64,000 nucleotides of DNA from NCBI GenBank assembly GCA_030429565.1, contig JAUIFE010000002.1, positions 372,001-436,000 of the forward strand, written 5' to 3'. The DNA comes from Holophagae bacterium (GTDB lineage Bacteria > Acidobacteriota > Holophagae > Acanthopleuribacterales > Acanthopleuribacteraceae). The notes under the pieces are model-generated. The model had not been told where the DNA came from. It searched no databases and was given only the letters and a program-made list of their open reading frames with translations. A program made the translations under genes and the position numbers. Positions within the stretch are counted from its first letter, which is position 1, and each line of letters opens with the position of its first letter. Positions 28,204 through 36,956 of the stretch are shown in pieces.

Positions 28204-28962
28204 CGCAAGGTTCCTTATCATATCAATTAATGTGAAACGCCGAATGGTAGGCAAAGGTCATGCCGGACCGATCGGCCTGAAATGTCCGACAACGGGCGCC
28301 GCCGAAGGGGCAAACGAACGTTGGGTAGGACGGCAAGCAAGCGCGAAAAACGAGACCGAGTGCGGTGCTAGGCGGGTACGGCGTCGGACGGCGTGACCTA
28401 AACCGATCAGTCTAGTATCCCATGCTTCTGAAACAGCGAAACGTGGAGAAACGATTCGCGGTTAGGCTTTTTTGACGAAAGTACTGAGAACGGTACTTGG
28501 GGTTCTGGTAGCCGAGCCTGTACGGCTTCGGCGCAAGACGGGCGCAAAGCGGTGCTAGCATGCCCTTCCAGTGAGTGTCGGTCCCCCGCTGCAATCCTTC
28601 GCAGCATTGAAAAGCGGGTCAAAGACTGGCCAAAACGACGGCTTTTGCGTAGAATGGCGGGCTGACGTCGTGCATCCTGGATGCCGAACGTCTTCATCGC
28701 CGTCCGTGGCAATCAGGCGTTGATTGATAACCAAAGGCAAATCGGTTCGCACACACGGTCGCACCAAGCGGCGGTGGGTGAGAACGAGGTTTTTCGTGGT
28801 GAACGATGGTGAGCGGCGACACGTTGGCGAAAAGCGAGCGGGTTACCGGCAAAATCACCATGGTCGCGGCGGAAAAGCGGCGAAAAATTCGGCACAGACA
28901 CTTGGGAAAGCGTGATCCTGGCGATTGCGAGCGGATTTCTGACCAGAAATCAGCCTTGGCGA
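28204..28962. other. Long divergent intergenic region, nothing recognised
   Basis: Between the barrel gene (minus) and the yceD promoter (plus). Short frames on both strands have codon use and residue composition unlike the neighbours. I see no tRNA, known riboswitch or repeat. Confidence 0.5.
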
Positions 28963-28990
28963 TTGACAGGACAAAGCGATTTCCTATAAT
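28963..28990 (+). promoter_or_regulatory. Consensus sigma-70 promoter of yceD-rpmF
   Basis: Perfect TTGACA and perfect TATAAT with a 16-bp spacer. Transcription should start near 28997, which rules out any longer upstream coding start for yceD. Confidence 0.88.
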
Positions 28991-29021
28991 GAAGTGTTTC
29001 GCTGCCGGGTCGGGGGATATT

Positions 29022-29510
29022 GTGATCAATCTGGCCATCCTTCAATCAGACAAACCACTCAACCGTGATTGTGAGTGGTCACGAATGGAGTGGGAGACAT
29101 CCGCGGGACTCGCCGTGTTTCACGATGTCACATGTTCTTTTCGCATTCGGACGGACCCCATGGGGTACGTTGTCAAATACGAAGTTGAAGCCAAAGCCGA
29201 TATCCCTTGTATTCGTTGCGGTCAACCGCTGCACCTCCCGGTGAAGCAAACCGATTGGGTTTCTTTACGGACCCGCCATCCCGAAGATGCACACGTCATC
29301 CTCGGCGACGATGAGCTAAACATCCGTTTCATAGAGAAAGCCAGTTTTGACGAGGAACAGTTTGTGGGTGAAGTGATTGAACTTGAACTACCCACCTATC
29401 CCCGTCACGAGGAAGATGATTCTTCCTGCAAGATGTCAAACCAAGAACACCAGGAAGAACCCGACGCGTCATCGCCTTTCTCGGTCTTGTCCAAGTACCT
29501 CGATACGTAG
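29022..29510 (+). CDS. yceD: YceD/DUF177 family protein, 23S rRNA accumulation
   Basis: 162 aa from a GTG preceded by CGGGGGAT. A frame extends 216 bp further upstream, but it overlaps the promoter. The pattern of YceD is present: N-terminal strands, a central CIRCG pair of cysteines in IPCIRCGQPLHLPV, an acidic segment (ILGDDELNIRF), and a C-terminal EVIELELPTYPRHEED. YceD is linked to rRNA accumulation and nearly always precedes rpmF, as it does here (51-bp gap). Confidence 0.85.
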   Translation: MINLAILQSDKPLNRDCEWSRMEWETSAGLAVFHDVTCSFRIRTDPMGYVVKYEVEAKADIPCIRCGQPLHLPVKQTDWVSLRTRHPEDAHVILGDDELNIRFIEKASFDEEQFVGEVIELELPTYPRHEEDDSSCKMSNQEHQEEPDASSPFSVLSKYLDT

Positions 29511-29561
29511 CGCGTTTTTCCCTTTTTTTAGCGAAGTTAAGATTACGAAGGAGCTATTGTC

Positions 29562-29744
29562 ATGGCAAACCCCAAGCGCAGAACGTCTAAAAGCCGTCAA
29601 TCCAAAAGACGTTCTCATCACGCATTGACTGCCGAAGCCACCACCAACTGTTCAAACTGTGGCGAATTGGTACGTCCCCACCGCGTTTGCGGTTCTTGTG
29701 GTTGGTTCGGCGGTAAGCAGGTTGTTGCTGTCGAAGAAGAGTAG
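29562..29744 (+). CDS. rpmF: Ribosomal protein bL32
   Basis: 60 aa. The basic N-terminus [19 protein letters not shown] is followed by a zinc ribbon with Cys30, Cys33, Cys43 and Cys46. The four cysteines mark the zinc-containing C+ form. GAAGGAG precedes the ATG. A strong hairpin separates it from fabG. Confidence 0.97.
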   Translation: MANPKRRTSKSRQSKRRSHHALTAEATTNCSNCGELVRPHRVCGSCGWFGGKQVVAVEEE

Positions 29745-29755
29745 ACCCCTTACCT

Positions 29756-29779
29756 GACACGGGGGACTTCCCCCGTGTC
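29756..29779 (+). terminator. Perfect hairpin between rpmF and fabG, no T run
   Basis: GACACGGGGG/CCCCCGTGTC, 10-bp stem with loop ACTT. There is no T tract. It may lower read-through, protect the rpmF message end or be an RNase site separating ribosomal from fatty-acid expression. Confidence 0.55.
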
Positions 29780-29805
29780 CCATCCATCAAAATGAGAGCA
29801 GGACC

Positions 29806-30540
29806 ATGAATCCCAAAGTTGCACTCGTTACAGGCGGCTCCCAAGGAATCGGCCGTGCCATCTGCCACCGTTTGGCGGCTGACGGCTTTCTGGTATTGGT
29901 TGCCAGCCGAAACCTCGAGAAAATCACGCGGGTCGCTGAAGCTATTTGTGCCGAAGGTTTGCAAGCCAAACCGGTACAGTTAGACGTTCAGGACGTCGAC
30001 TCTTTTAAAGACGTGATCAAAGAAATTACCACCGCCTACGGGGGGATCCACGTGTTGGTCAACAACGCCGGGATCACCGCCGACAATTTGATGGCACGAA
30101 TTAAACCCGAAGCGTTCGACAGCGTCGTGAACACGAACCTGCGGGGCGCTTTCTTCCTGAGCCAGGCAGTCTTGCGCCCCATGATGAAGCAACGCTGGGG
30201 ACGAATTATCAACATCACTTCCGTTGTGGGGTTGATGGGTAATGCCGGCCAAGCCAATTACGCTGCTTCAAAGGCCGGTCTGGTAGGTGTCACGAAGTCC
30301 CTCGCCAAAGAGGTGGGTTCGCGCGCCATTACCGTCAATGCTGTGGCTCCAGGCTATATCGAAACCGACATGACCCAGGATCTTTCCGACGAGGTCACGT
30401 CTGCGTTTATGGAGCAGGTGCCGCTCGGTCGCATGGGCCAACCTGACGACATTGCGCACGCCGTCGCTTATCTCGCAAGCGAAGGGGCGTGTTATGTCAC
30501 TGGTCAGGTGCTCACCGTCGACGGGGGACTTTACATGTGA
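29806..30540 (+). CDS. fabG: 3-oxoacyl-ACP reductase
   Basis: 244 aa, a short-chain dehydrogenase of fatty-acid elongation that uses NADPH. TGGSQGIG at 9-16 binds the cofactor, NNAG at 86-89, and the catalytic Ser139, Tyr152 and Lys156 are in place. The C-terminal GQVLTVDGGLYM is typical of FabG. In many genomes plsX, fabH and fabD lie between rpmF and fabG. They are absent here. Confidence 0.95.
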   Translation: MNPKVALVTGGSQGIGRAICHRLAADGFLVLVASRNLEKITRVAEAICAEGLQAKPVQLDVQDVDSFKDVIKEITTAYGGIHVLVNNAGITADNLMARIKPEAFDSVVNTNLRGAFFLSQAVLRPMMKQRWGRIINITSVVGLMGNAGQANYAASKAGLVGVTKSLAKEVGSRAITVNAVAPGYIETDMTQDLSDEVTSAFMEQVPLGRMGQPDDIAHAVAYLASEGACYVTGQVLTVDGGLYM

Positions 30541-30598
30541 CGGCTGGACCGATGTCGGCCATGAAATTTGCTATTGAACGATTCCCAGGGAGGACGTT

Positions 30599-30835
30599 AT
30601 GTCAGACATTTTCGAACAAGTTAAATCGGTGATTGCTGAAGAGTTAGAAGTTGAAGAGGGTCAAATTGCGATGGAGTCGATGATTGTCGACGACCTCGGC
30701 GCCGACTCTTTGGACGTTGTTGAACTCATCATGCGTCTCGAAGAAAAGTTCGAAATTGAAATCCCCGATGAAGATGCTGAAAAGATTCAGACCGTCGGTG
30801 ATGCAGTTAAATTCATCGAAGCTCGCAACAGCTAA
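30599..30835 (+). CDS. acpP: Acyl carrier protein
   Basis: 78 aa, strongly acidic, four-helix ACP. Ser37 in the DSL motif (LGADSLD) receives the 4'-phosphopantetheine. GGGAGG precedes the ATG. It follows fabG by 58 bp and is separated from fabF by a terminator-like hairpin, which would let the carrier be made in excess. Confidence 0.98.
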   Translation: MSDIFEQVKSVIAEELEVEEGQIAMESMIVDDLGADSLDVVELIMRLEEKFEIEIPDEDAEKIQTVGDAVKFIEARNS

Positions 30836-30858
30836 ACGCGAGTCTTCTTCTGCGTTTG

Positions 30859-30903
30859 AACACCTGCTTGCCATGGAAGATTTCCTGGCTAGCAGGTGTT
30901 TTT
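30859..30903 (+). terminator. Terminator or attenuator between acpP and fabF
   Basis: AACACCTGCT/AGCAGGTGTT encloses a second stem (GCCA/TGGC, GGAA/TTCC) and is followed by TTTTT. It ends 23 bp before the fabF start, so fabF must depend on read-through or on a promoter I cannot see. Confidence 0.85.
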
Positions 30904-30926
30904 GCATCTGACTACGGGAGGTTTTC

Positions 30927-32159
30927 TTGAGAAGAGTTGTCATTACCGGCCTGGGCGCGATTAGTCCACTCGGACACGATGTGAACACGACCTTCGAGCA
31001 CCTTCTTCAGGCCAAATCGGGCATTGTCGAGATTTCTAAGTTTGACGCCACCCTCTTCCCCAGCCGCATCGCCGGCGAAGTGCGCGACCTCGACATCTCC
31101 CCGTTTTTTTCGCCTAAAGAAGCACGTAAGGTTGACTCCTTTATCCGATTGGCGGTGATTGCCGCCCACGAAGCTTTTGCCGATAGCGGCCTCGATTTGG
31201 ATAAATGTGATTTGGAACGATTTGGGACCCTGATCGGTTCCGGGATCGGCGGCTTGCCGATGATCGAACAACAGTACAAAGTGTTGCTTGAGAAAGGACC
31301 GCGGCGGGTGACGCCGTTTTTTATTCCGTCCTTGATCATTAACCTCGCCGGCGGCCAGGTTTCCATTAAATACGGCCTCAAGGGGCCGAGTTCGGCGCCC
31401 GCCACCGCCTGTGCGACCAGTACCCACGCCATTGGCGATGCCTTTCGTTTGATTCAGTACGGCCATGCCGACCTAATGGTCGCCGGCGGGACCGAGTCCG
31501 TTGTGTGCGAATTGACCATGGCCGGTTTCGGCGCCATGAAAGCGCTTTCGACGCGGAACGATGAACCTCATCTCGCCAGTCGTCCCTTCGACACCGCCCG
31601 CGACGGCTTCGTCCTGGGTGAAGGCTGCGGCTTGATGATTCTCGAAGAATACGAGCACGCCGTGAAACGCGGTGCCAAGATTTACGCTGAAATCGCCGGC
31701 TACGGCATGTCCAGCGACGCCTATCACATCACCTCGCCTTCCGAAAACGGCGACGGCCCCATTCGTGCCATGAAAAACGCGCTCAAAGATGCGGCCATGA
31801 ATCCCGACCAACTCCAGTTGGTGAACGCCCACGGTACCTCGACACCGGCCGGTGACCGCATCGAAGCCTTGGCCATTGCCGAGGTATTCGGCAGCCATGT
31901 GGGCAACTTGGCCGTGCACTCGACCAAATCAATGGTCGGTCACATGCTTGGGGCCGCCGGTGGAATGGAAGCCGTGATTCTTGCCAAAACGCTTGAAACC
32001 GGCAAAGTCCACCCGACCGCCAACCTCGAAAACGTCGATGAAAGTGTCAAATTCGATCCGCTCAAAGGCGACGCACGCGACATGAACATCACGGCCGGCT
32101 TGTCCAACTCCTTCGGGTTTGGCGGTACCAACGGCAGTTTGATTTTCCGCAAAATTTAA
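30927..32159 (+). CDS. fabF: 3-oxoacyl-ACP synthase II
   Basis: 410 aa from a TTG preceded by GGGAGG. It gives the exact family N-terminus RRVVITGLGAISPLG, and no alternative ATG does. Condensing-enzyme triad: Cys162 (TACATSTHAIGDA), His302 (NAHGTSTPAGD) and His339 (SMVGHMLGAAGG), with Lys334. It elongates acyl-ACP with malonyl-ACP. The TTG start and the preceding terminator both suggest lower synthesis than acpP. Confidence 0.96.
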   Translation: MRRVVITGLGAISPLGHDVNTTFEHLLQAKSGIVEISKFDATLFPSRIAGEVRDLDISPFFSPKEARKVDSFIRLAVIAAHEAFADSGLDLDKCDLERFGTLIGSGIGGLPMIEQQYKVLLEKGPRRVTPFFIPSLIINLAGGQVSIKYGLKGPSSAPATACATSTHAIGDAFRLIQYGHADLMVAGGTESVVCELTMAGFGAMKALSTRNDEPHLASRPFDTARDGFVLGEGCGLMILEEYEHAVKRGAKIYAEIAGYGMSSDAYHITSPSENGDGPIRAMKNALKDAAMNPDQLQLVNAHGTSTPAGDRIEALAIAEVFGSHVGNLAVHSTKSMVGHMLGAAGGMEAVILAKTLETGKVHPTANLENVDESVKFDPLKGDARDMNITAGLSNSFGFGGTNGSLIFRKI

Positions 32160-32188
32160 GACGTTTCCCAGCGTCAATCCTTTTTCTT

Positions 32189-32229
32189 AAGCCGCAAGGG
32201 CTGCTTTTTCAGCAGACCTTGCGGCTTTC
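32189..32229 (+). terminator. Terminator of fabF
   Basis: AAGCCGCAAGG/CCTTGCGGCTT with an inner CTGCT/AGCAG stem, ending in a short T run. Confidence 0.8.
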
Positions 32230-32302
32230 GTTTATCCTACCTAAAGTGAGCGATGCAGCACGCCCCGCGCGTGCGATTTATGGTGCGGCAAGGCTATTGA
32301 CC

Positions 32303-32332
32303 TTGTTTCATTTCAGCATCTTGCGCTATTTT
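32303..32332 (+). promoter_or_regulatory. Weak promoter ahead of aroA
   Basis: TTGTTT, 18-bp spacer, TATTTT. It is the best pair in the 229-bp gap after the fabF terminator. Confidence 0.4.
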
Positions 32333-32388
32333 GCCAACCCCCATTGCCGCGCTTATGTTCTAACTTCGTTACCCCCACGAGGATTGAG

Positions 32389-33684
32389 ATGGTTTCACCT
32401 TTTGTTTTATCTGATGCCCAGGTTCAAGTAAAACGGGCTGCGTCGGTTGACGCCCGCCCCTTAGTGCCAGGCTCCAAAAGCTTGACCAACCGCTATTTGT
32501 TGTTGGCCGCCGCCGCCGACGGCGCTTCCTTTCTCCAGAACCCACTTGAAAGTGACGACACCACCTACATGCGCGCCGCCCTCAAAATGATGGGGGTCGC
32601 GATCGACGAACGACCCGCCGGCTGGTCGGTCCAAGGTCGTGCGGTTTGGCAAGACCCAGCCGAGACGTTGTTTATCGGCAACGCCGGCACCGCCATGCGT
32701 TTCTTGACCCCGGCCCTCGCCGCCCAAGGTGTGCGCGCTCGTATCACTGGTAATGAGCGGATGCTCGTGCGCCCAATCAAGGACCTTGTCGATGGTTTAC
32801 GCCAATTGGAAACCGAGGTGACTTACCTGGGTGAAGCGGGTTACCCGCCGCTGGCCGTTGCGCCGCCCTTGACCGGTGGTACCTGCCGCATTCGCGGCGA
32901 TGCTTCTAGTCAGTATTTGTCCGGCCTCTTGATGGCGCTCCCAACCGCCCATCGCGATTCAGAAATTCACATAGAAGGCCCATTAGTCAGCCGAACGTAC
33001 GTCGCCATGACCTTGGACTGTATGGCGCGTTTTGGTGTCAGTGTTGACGCCAATGACGATTACACCCGTTTTGCGGTACCTGGCCGGCAAGGTTACCGCG
33101 CCGCCGATATTGCGATCGAACCCGACGCTTCGACCGCGTCCTATTGGTTTGCGTTGCCGTTGATGGTCGGGGGCTCCGTTTCCGTTGCCGCCTGCCCGAC
33201 GCAAAGCCATCAGGGCGATTTCGGGTTGGTGGACATTCTTGCCGAGATGGGTGCTTCCGTGCAGCGCGACGGCGATGTCTTGACGCTGCGTCATGCGCCG
33301 TTAAAGGGGGTCGACGTTGATATGAACACCATGAGTGACGTGGCGCCGACTTTGGCGGTGGTTGCGACCCGCGCCTCGTCCCCGACCACCATTCGCAACA
33401 TATACAACATGCGCATTAAAGAGTGCGACCGCATTGAAGCGCTGCAAACCGCTTTCGATTTGCTCGGCCTCAAAATGGAAAATGGGCGCGATTGGATCAA
33501 GGTCTATCCAGGTCGGGTGCAAAAGCCGGCTTTGGTCAATCCCGAAGACGACCACCGCATGGCGATGGTGTTTGCGTTGTTGGGTTTAGCCGACGGCGAT
33601 GTGTCGATTCGCGACCCGCGTTGCGTGGCCAAAACCTATCCCAACTTCTACGACGATTTCGCCGCCGTCTTGCAGGGCGTCTAG
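32389..33684 (+). CDS. aroA: EPSP synthase (3-phosphoshikimate 1-carboxyvinyltransferase)
   Basis: 431 aa. It transfers enolpyruvyl from PEP to shikimate 3-phosphate in the aromatic pathway. PGSKSLTNR at 27-35, GNAGTAMR at 97-104, and the late NIYNMRIKECDRI and EDDHRMAM are diagnostic. The ATG at 32389 follows CGAGGA. A longer frame begins with non-family sequence. After GNAGTAMR the E. coli enzyme has Pro, whereas here it is Phe105, as I recall for other lineages. It supplies chorismate, the precursor for the trp genes at 18.5-23.2 kb. Confidence 0.96.
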   Translation: MVSPFVLSDAQVQVKRAASVDARPLVPGSKSLTNRYLLLAAAADGASFLQNPLESDDTTYMRAALKMMGVAIDERPAGWSVQGRAVWQDPAETLFIGNAGTAMRFLTPALAAQGVRARITGNERMLVRPIKDLVDGLRQLETEVTYLGEAGYPPLAVAPPLTGGTCRIRGDASSQYLSGLLMALPTAHRDSEIHIEGPLVSRTYVAMTLDCMARFGVSVDANDDYTRFAVPGRQGYRAADIAIEPDASTASYWFALPLMVGGSVSVAACPTQSHQGDFGLVDILAEMGASVQRDGDVLTLRHAPLKGVDVDMNTMSDVAPTLAVVATRASSPTTIRNIYNMRIKECDRIEALQTAFDLLGLKMENGRDWIKVYPGRVQKPALVNPEDDHRMAMVFALLGLADGDVSIRDPRCVAKTYPNFYDDFAAVLQGV

Positions 33685-33696
33685 CTCAACCGAAGC

Positions 33697-33747
33697 GGGG
33701 CGATGACTGATCGCCCCCAGGATGCGTGCCCCGGCTTGTCGGCACGC
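33697..33747. terminator. Double hairpin between convergent aroA and glycosyltransferase genes
   Basis: GGGGCGAT/ATCGCCCC (33697-33717) and GCGTGCC/GGCACGC (33724-33747) follow each other without T runs. The position between convergent stop codons suggests transcript ends. Confidence 0.5.
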
Positions 33748-35264
33748 TAAGCACCCGCCGCCGGTAGTTCCTTAACCGGCGTGCGGCGCGCGCGCCGTGC
33801 TTGCCATGACTCCCAAATTGTCATGCCGCCAATGAACAAAAAGCCGTTTTGGAATAACATTAAAAAGGGAATACTGCCCCAGATGCCTTCGCGAATCGCC
33901 CATACAATGGCGGCCGTGTACATCAAACCGATGGCGAACTCAAATAGGCCCCAACCGCCTTTGGGGAGTCGGTAGGTTTTTTTGGCGGTGACCGTTGTGT
34001 TGCCGACGCTGCCGGTTTTGGGGGTGCGCACAAAGGCACTTTGGTGGCCGGCCAAGGCTTCTAATACCGCGCGTGTATTGTTGAGGCCTAGGCCCAAGCC
34101 CAGCGACATCAGCGCCGGAATGTAGCGGCGTCGGCCTTTGGCGGTACCGAACACGGCACGTTGGCTGGCCATGTAAAACCAAATAAATGAAAGGCTGGCC
34201 AACGAGAAGATCGGCCCGTCGATGAGCACGATTTGCCACCAATCCCAGTGGCCGCGGACCATCATTGAGGGGATTACCAAAAACAGGGTGTTGATCATCA
34301 TCAACACGTAAGCGAGGTTGCCGGTCAGGTGAAATGTGGCTTCGAGTTTGTTGGCGATCGGCACCGGCGCGCGCCAAATACGCCACAATATTTTGCGCAT
34401 GACTTGAATCGAACCTTTGGCCCAGCGATGCTGCTGTGATTTAAAGGCTCCGGTTTCAATAGGTAACTCGGCCGGGCAGACGACATTGGGCAGAAACAGG
34501 AAACGCCAACCCTTGAGTTGGGCGCGGTAACTTAGATCGAGGTCTTCGGTGAGGGTGTCGTGTTCCCAACCGCCCGCGTCGTCAATGGTCGCGCGGCGCC
34601 ACATGCCCGCCGTCCCGTTGAAGTTGAAGTAGAGGTTGGAGAAGCTGCGCGTGGCATGTTCGATGGCGAAATGGGCGTCGAGCATAATCGACTGGACCTG
34701 GGTGAGCGTGCTGTAGTCCCGATTTAAGTGATCCCAACGGGTTTGCACCATACCCACCCGCGCGTCGTGGAAGAAGTGAATCGTGCGTTGCAGAAAGTCG
34801 GCAGGTGGTAAAAAGTCGGCGTCGAAGATGGCGATAAATTCGCCTTTGGCGCTGCTCATGGCGTTGTCGAGGCCGCCTGCTTTGAATCCGACGCGGTTGG
34901 TGCGGTGAATGTGTTCGATATCGAGGCCGCGTGCGGCCCATTCGGCGACACGTTTCGCTGCCAGAGCCCGTGTCTCGTCGGTGGAATCGTCGACAACCTG
35001 GATTTGGAACTTGTCACGAGGGTAATCCATGGCGGCACAGGCGTCGATGATGCGTTCAACCACCAGCTTTTCGTTAAAAACGGGAATTTGCAAAGTGACA
35101 TGCGGCAGCGTTTCAAAGCGCTGCTCGGGTTCCGGTCGCCACACCACGTTTTTGCGAAAAAGCCGCGTCAGCACCAAGCGATGTGCACCGAAGACACACA
35201 AAACCAGAAGAATGCCAAAGTAGCCGGCCAAGATGAGGTCGGCGTATTGATTCAAGAAATCCAT
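33747..35264 (-). CDS. Processive family-2 glycosyltransferase, CslA/cellulose-synthase-like
   Basis: 505 aa, integral membrane. An N-terminal span (about 8-30) is followed by a cytosolic GT-A domain: HVTLQIPVFNE, QVVDDSTDET, FDADFLPPADF, TEDLDLSYRAQL, and QQHRWAKG, the D,D,D,QxxRW set of processive beta-glycosyltransferases. At least four spans follow from about 310 on. Closest in layout are glucomannan/cellulose synthase-like enzymes of bacteria. The product is not deducible. The start is uncertain (ATG at 35264, or GTG at 35279), as no strong ribosome site is seen. No BcsB, BcsC or PilZ partner is nearby. Confidence 0.85.
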   Translation of the reverse strand: MDFLNQYADLILAGYFGILLVLCVFGAHRLVLTRLFRKNVVWRPEPEQRFETLPHVTLQIPVFNEKLVVERIIDACAAMDYPRDKFQIQVVDDSTDETRALAAKRVAEWAARGLDIEHIHRTNRVGFKAGGLDNAMSSAKGEFIAIFDADFLPPADFLQRTIHFFHDARVGMVQTRWDHLNRDYSTLTQVQSIMLDAHFAIEHATRSFSNLYFNFNGTAGMWRRATIDDAGGWEHDTLTEDLDLSYRAQLKGWRFLFLPNVVCPAELPIETGAFKSQQHRWAKGSIQVMRKILWRIWRAPVPIANKLEATFHLTGNLAYVLMMINTLFLVIPSMMVRGHWDWWQIVLIDGPIFSLASLSFIWFYMASQRAVFGTAKGRRRYIPALMSLGLGLGLNNTRAVLEALAGHQSAFVRTPKTGSVGNTTVTAKKTYRLPKGGWGLFEFAIGLMYTAAIVWAIREGIWGSIPFLMLFQNGFLFIGGMTIWESWQARRARRTPVKELPAAGA

Positions 35265-35420
35265 GGAGGTCACCATCACTATCGGTCACATGTCGGCAGT
35301 AAGGCCAACCGATGTCGGCGGCCGAACCCTATCGCTTAACCGGCGTCGTGGGCCGCCTCGGCAACGCTCTTGTGACGCGGGTTTCCCCTTGTCCACGGGT
35401 GCGCAAGGCGGGTCTGCCTA

Positions 35421-35451
35421 AAGAACCCTAACTCTACCGCAAGAGTCAGGG
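35421..35451 (-). terminator. Terminator of the sigma/anti-sigma operon
   Basis: On the minus strand a 10-bp stem (CCCTGACTCT with AGAGTTAGGG, one mismatch) is followed by TTCTTT. Confidence 0.6.
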
Positions 35452-35532
35452 TCGACAAAGGTGAATCCCGCCGTGTCGCGGCCCGCCGGGCGTGAATGTT
35501 CGCCGACGGGTTGTTCCGGGAAAGGCGCCGAG

Positions 35533-36156
35533 CTAAAACTCAAGTGAGGCGTGTTGCTCCACAGTTTTCTTCAGGTTTTTGATGCGCAGCACCCGGTACT
35601 GTTCTTGGACTTCCCCGAAGACTTCGACCTCGCTGTTGATGATGGTGTAGTCGCGGATGAAGTTTTTACCGACATCGTCCACGGCAAAACGGTACAGTTC
35701 GCCGCCTTCGGTGCGCAAACCGAGGCGGTGGCCGTCCTTACACATGGAACCCTTGGTTAAGCCGGCTAGTTCCGCCAGGGAACAGTCGTGGCAAACGACC
35801 TGACCGACCATGGTGCTGTCCTGAAACTTGTCGTTGGTTAAGGAAAGTTGCGGCACCATCAGGCCGATGACCAAAGCCGCTGCCAACGCCAAGCCACCAA
35901 AGACGGCACGTTTGCGGAACACACGAACCTTGCGCTTGCGTTCAAAGGTGCGATGGATGCGTTGTTCCAGGCTTTTGGGCATTTCGACAATTTCGGCATG
36001 CGCCCGAATGCGCTTTTTGAGTGCGCCGAAATATTCAAGCTGTTTCTTGGCTTCGGGATGAACCTCAATGTATTGCTCGACGGCCATCCGGTCCGCGGGA
36101 TTCAGCTCGTTGTCCAAATAAGCCTGAAGGCGCTCCTCCCAATATTCACGATCCAT
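35533..36156 (-). CDS. Transmembrane anti-sigma factor with extracytoplasmic Cys/His cluster
   Basis: 207 aa. GGAGGAGC precedes the ATG at 36156. Residues 1-60 resemble an anti-sigma domain (WEERLQAYLDNELNPADRMAVEQYI) without the HxxxCxxC zinc motif. One membrane span lies at about 84-104. The outer domain starts with VVCHDCSLAELAG (Cys122, His123, Cys125) followed by Cys139 and His143 in MCKDGHRLGLR, a plausible metal or redox site. It overlaps the sigma gene by 11 bp, the usual translational coupling of such pairs. Assignment as the cognate anti-sigma is inferred from the fold, topology and context. Confidence 0.82.
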   Translation of the reverse strand: MDREYWEERLQAYLDNELNPADRMAVEQYIEVHPEAKKQLEYFGALKKRIRAHAEIVEMPKSLEQRIHRTFERKRKVRVFRKRAVFGGLALAAALVIGLMVPQLSLTNDKFQDSTMVGQVVCHDCSLAELAGLTKGSMCKDGHRLGLRTEGGELYRFAVDDVGKNFIRDYTIINSEVEVFGEVQEQYRVLRIKNLKKTVEQHASLEF

Positions 36157-36760
36157 ATTGAGCTCCTCCGACCGATTTCCTTTCGTTCGCGGGCGGTACC
36201 AAGTTGGCAACCTTCCCTTTGATGATGCCTTTCTTACGGGCGAGTTCCTGAAGTTCTCCCTGAAGCGTCTTGCGCGCGCGGTGCAGGCGGCTCATGACGG
36301 TTCCGGGCGGGATTTGCAATACCTCGGCGGCATCGCGGTAACTGAGGTCTTCCATATCGACCAACAGAATGACTTCTAAATAGTGTTGCGGTAAGTTGGC
36401 GAGCGCGTCGCGAAGTTCGCCGTCTAGTACGTTGCGAAACAGAAAATCCTCGGGGTTCTCTGGCAAATTGCGGCTGTCTTCGACCACCAAACGGTCAACC
36501 CCGGCGGCCATGTCTTCAAAACTGACTTGATGGCCCTCGCGTTTTTTCTTGCGGTACTTATTAATGAAGATGCTGCGCAGGATGACCAGCATCCATGCCA
36601 GCGGACTGGTGCCCGATTGGTATTGTTCGAATTTAGCATAGGCACGCAGCAACGTATCTTGAACCAGGTCCTCGGCGTCCTTATCATTTTGTGTTAAGCG
36701 ATAGGCATAACGATAAAGACGATCCGCTAATGGAAGGATCGCGTCATAAAATTCCTGCAC
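36146..36760 (-). CDS. ECF-type sigma-70 family RNA polymerase sigma factor
   Basis: 204 aa from a GTG with GAGGAGG six bases upstream. Earlier in-frame codons lack a site. Region 2 (about 8-75) includes YRYAYRLTQNDKDAEDLVQDTLLRAYAKF and PLAWMLVILRSIF. Region 4 (about 125-185) includes LPQHYLEVILLVDMEDLSYRDAAEVL and the helix GTVMSRLHRARK. The linker is acidic. The stop codon lies inside the start of the anti-sigma gene. The operon probably responds to an envelope signal sensed by the partner. Confidence 0.93.
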   Translation of the reverse strand: MQEFYDAILPLADRLYRYAYRLTQNDKDAEDLVQDTLLRAYAKFEQYQSGTSPLAWMLVILRSIFINKYRKKKREGHQVSFEDMAAGVDRLVVEDSRNLPENPEDFLFRNVLDGELRDALANLPQHYLEVILLVDMEDLSYRDAAEVLQIPPGTVMSRLHRARKTLQGELQELARKKGIIKGKVANLVPPANERKSVGGAQYGS

Positions 36761-36805
36761 GTCCGACCTCCTCGTGCATCGAAAAACGGGAGAATGCGCC
36801 CAAAT

Positions 36806-36831
36806 ATTCCCACGTTCGCAAGAAATTCCCA
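36806..36831 (-). promoter_or_regulatory. Direct repeat upstream of the sigma factor gene
   Basis: TGGGAAT occurs twice on the minus strand (36806-36812 and 36825-36831), start to start 19 bp, about 50-70 bp before the GTG. ECF promoters often have a GGAAT/GGAAC -35, so one copy could be an autoregulatory -35 element. Confidence 0.35.
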
Positions 36832-36929
36832 AGTGAATTAGCGCTCTCTAGGTAATGCGGTGCCAAGCGTCACGCCGCCGGATCGTGCGAATCCATTCGT
36901 TCGTGGGTTGATGTTCGGCGGTGATCCCA

Positions 36930-36956
36930 AAAAAGAAAGGCGCTCCGAGGAGCGCC
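36930..36956 (-). terminator. Terminator of the TPR/GT41 gene
   Basis: GGCGCTCC/GGAGCGCC with a two-base loop, followed on the minus strand by TTTCTTTTTT. It lies 150 bp after the stop codon. Confidence 0.8.

Noticed and set aside
28806..29021. N-terminal extension of yceD by 72 codons
   Set aside because: The extension contains the perfect TTGACA-TATAAT promoter at 28963-28990, so it cannot be translated from that transcript.
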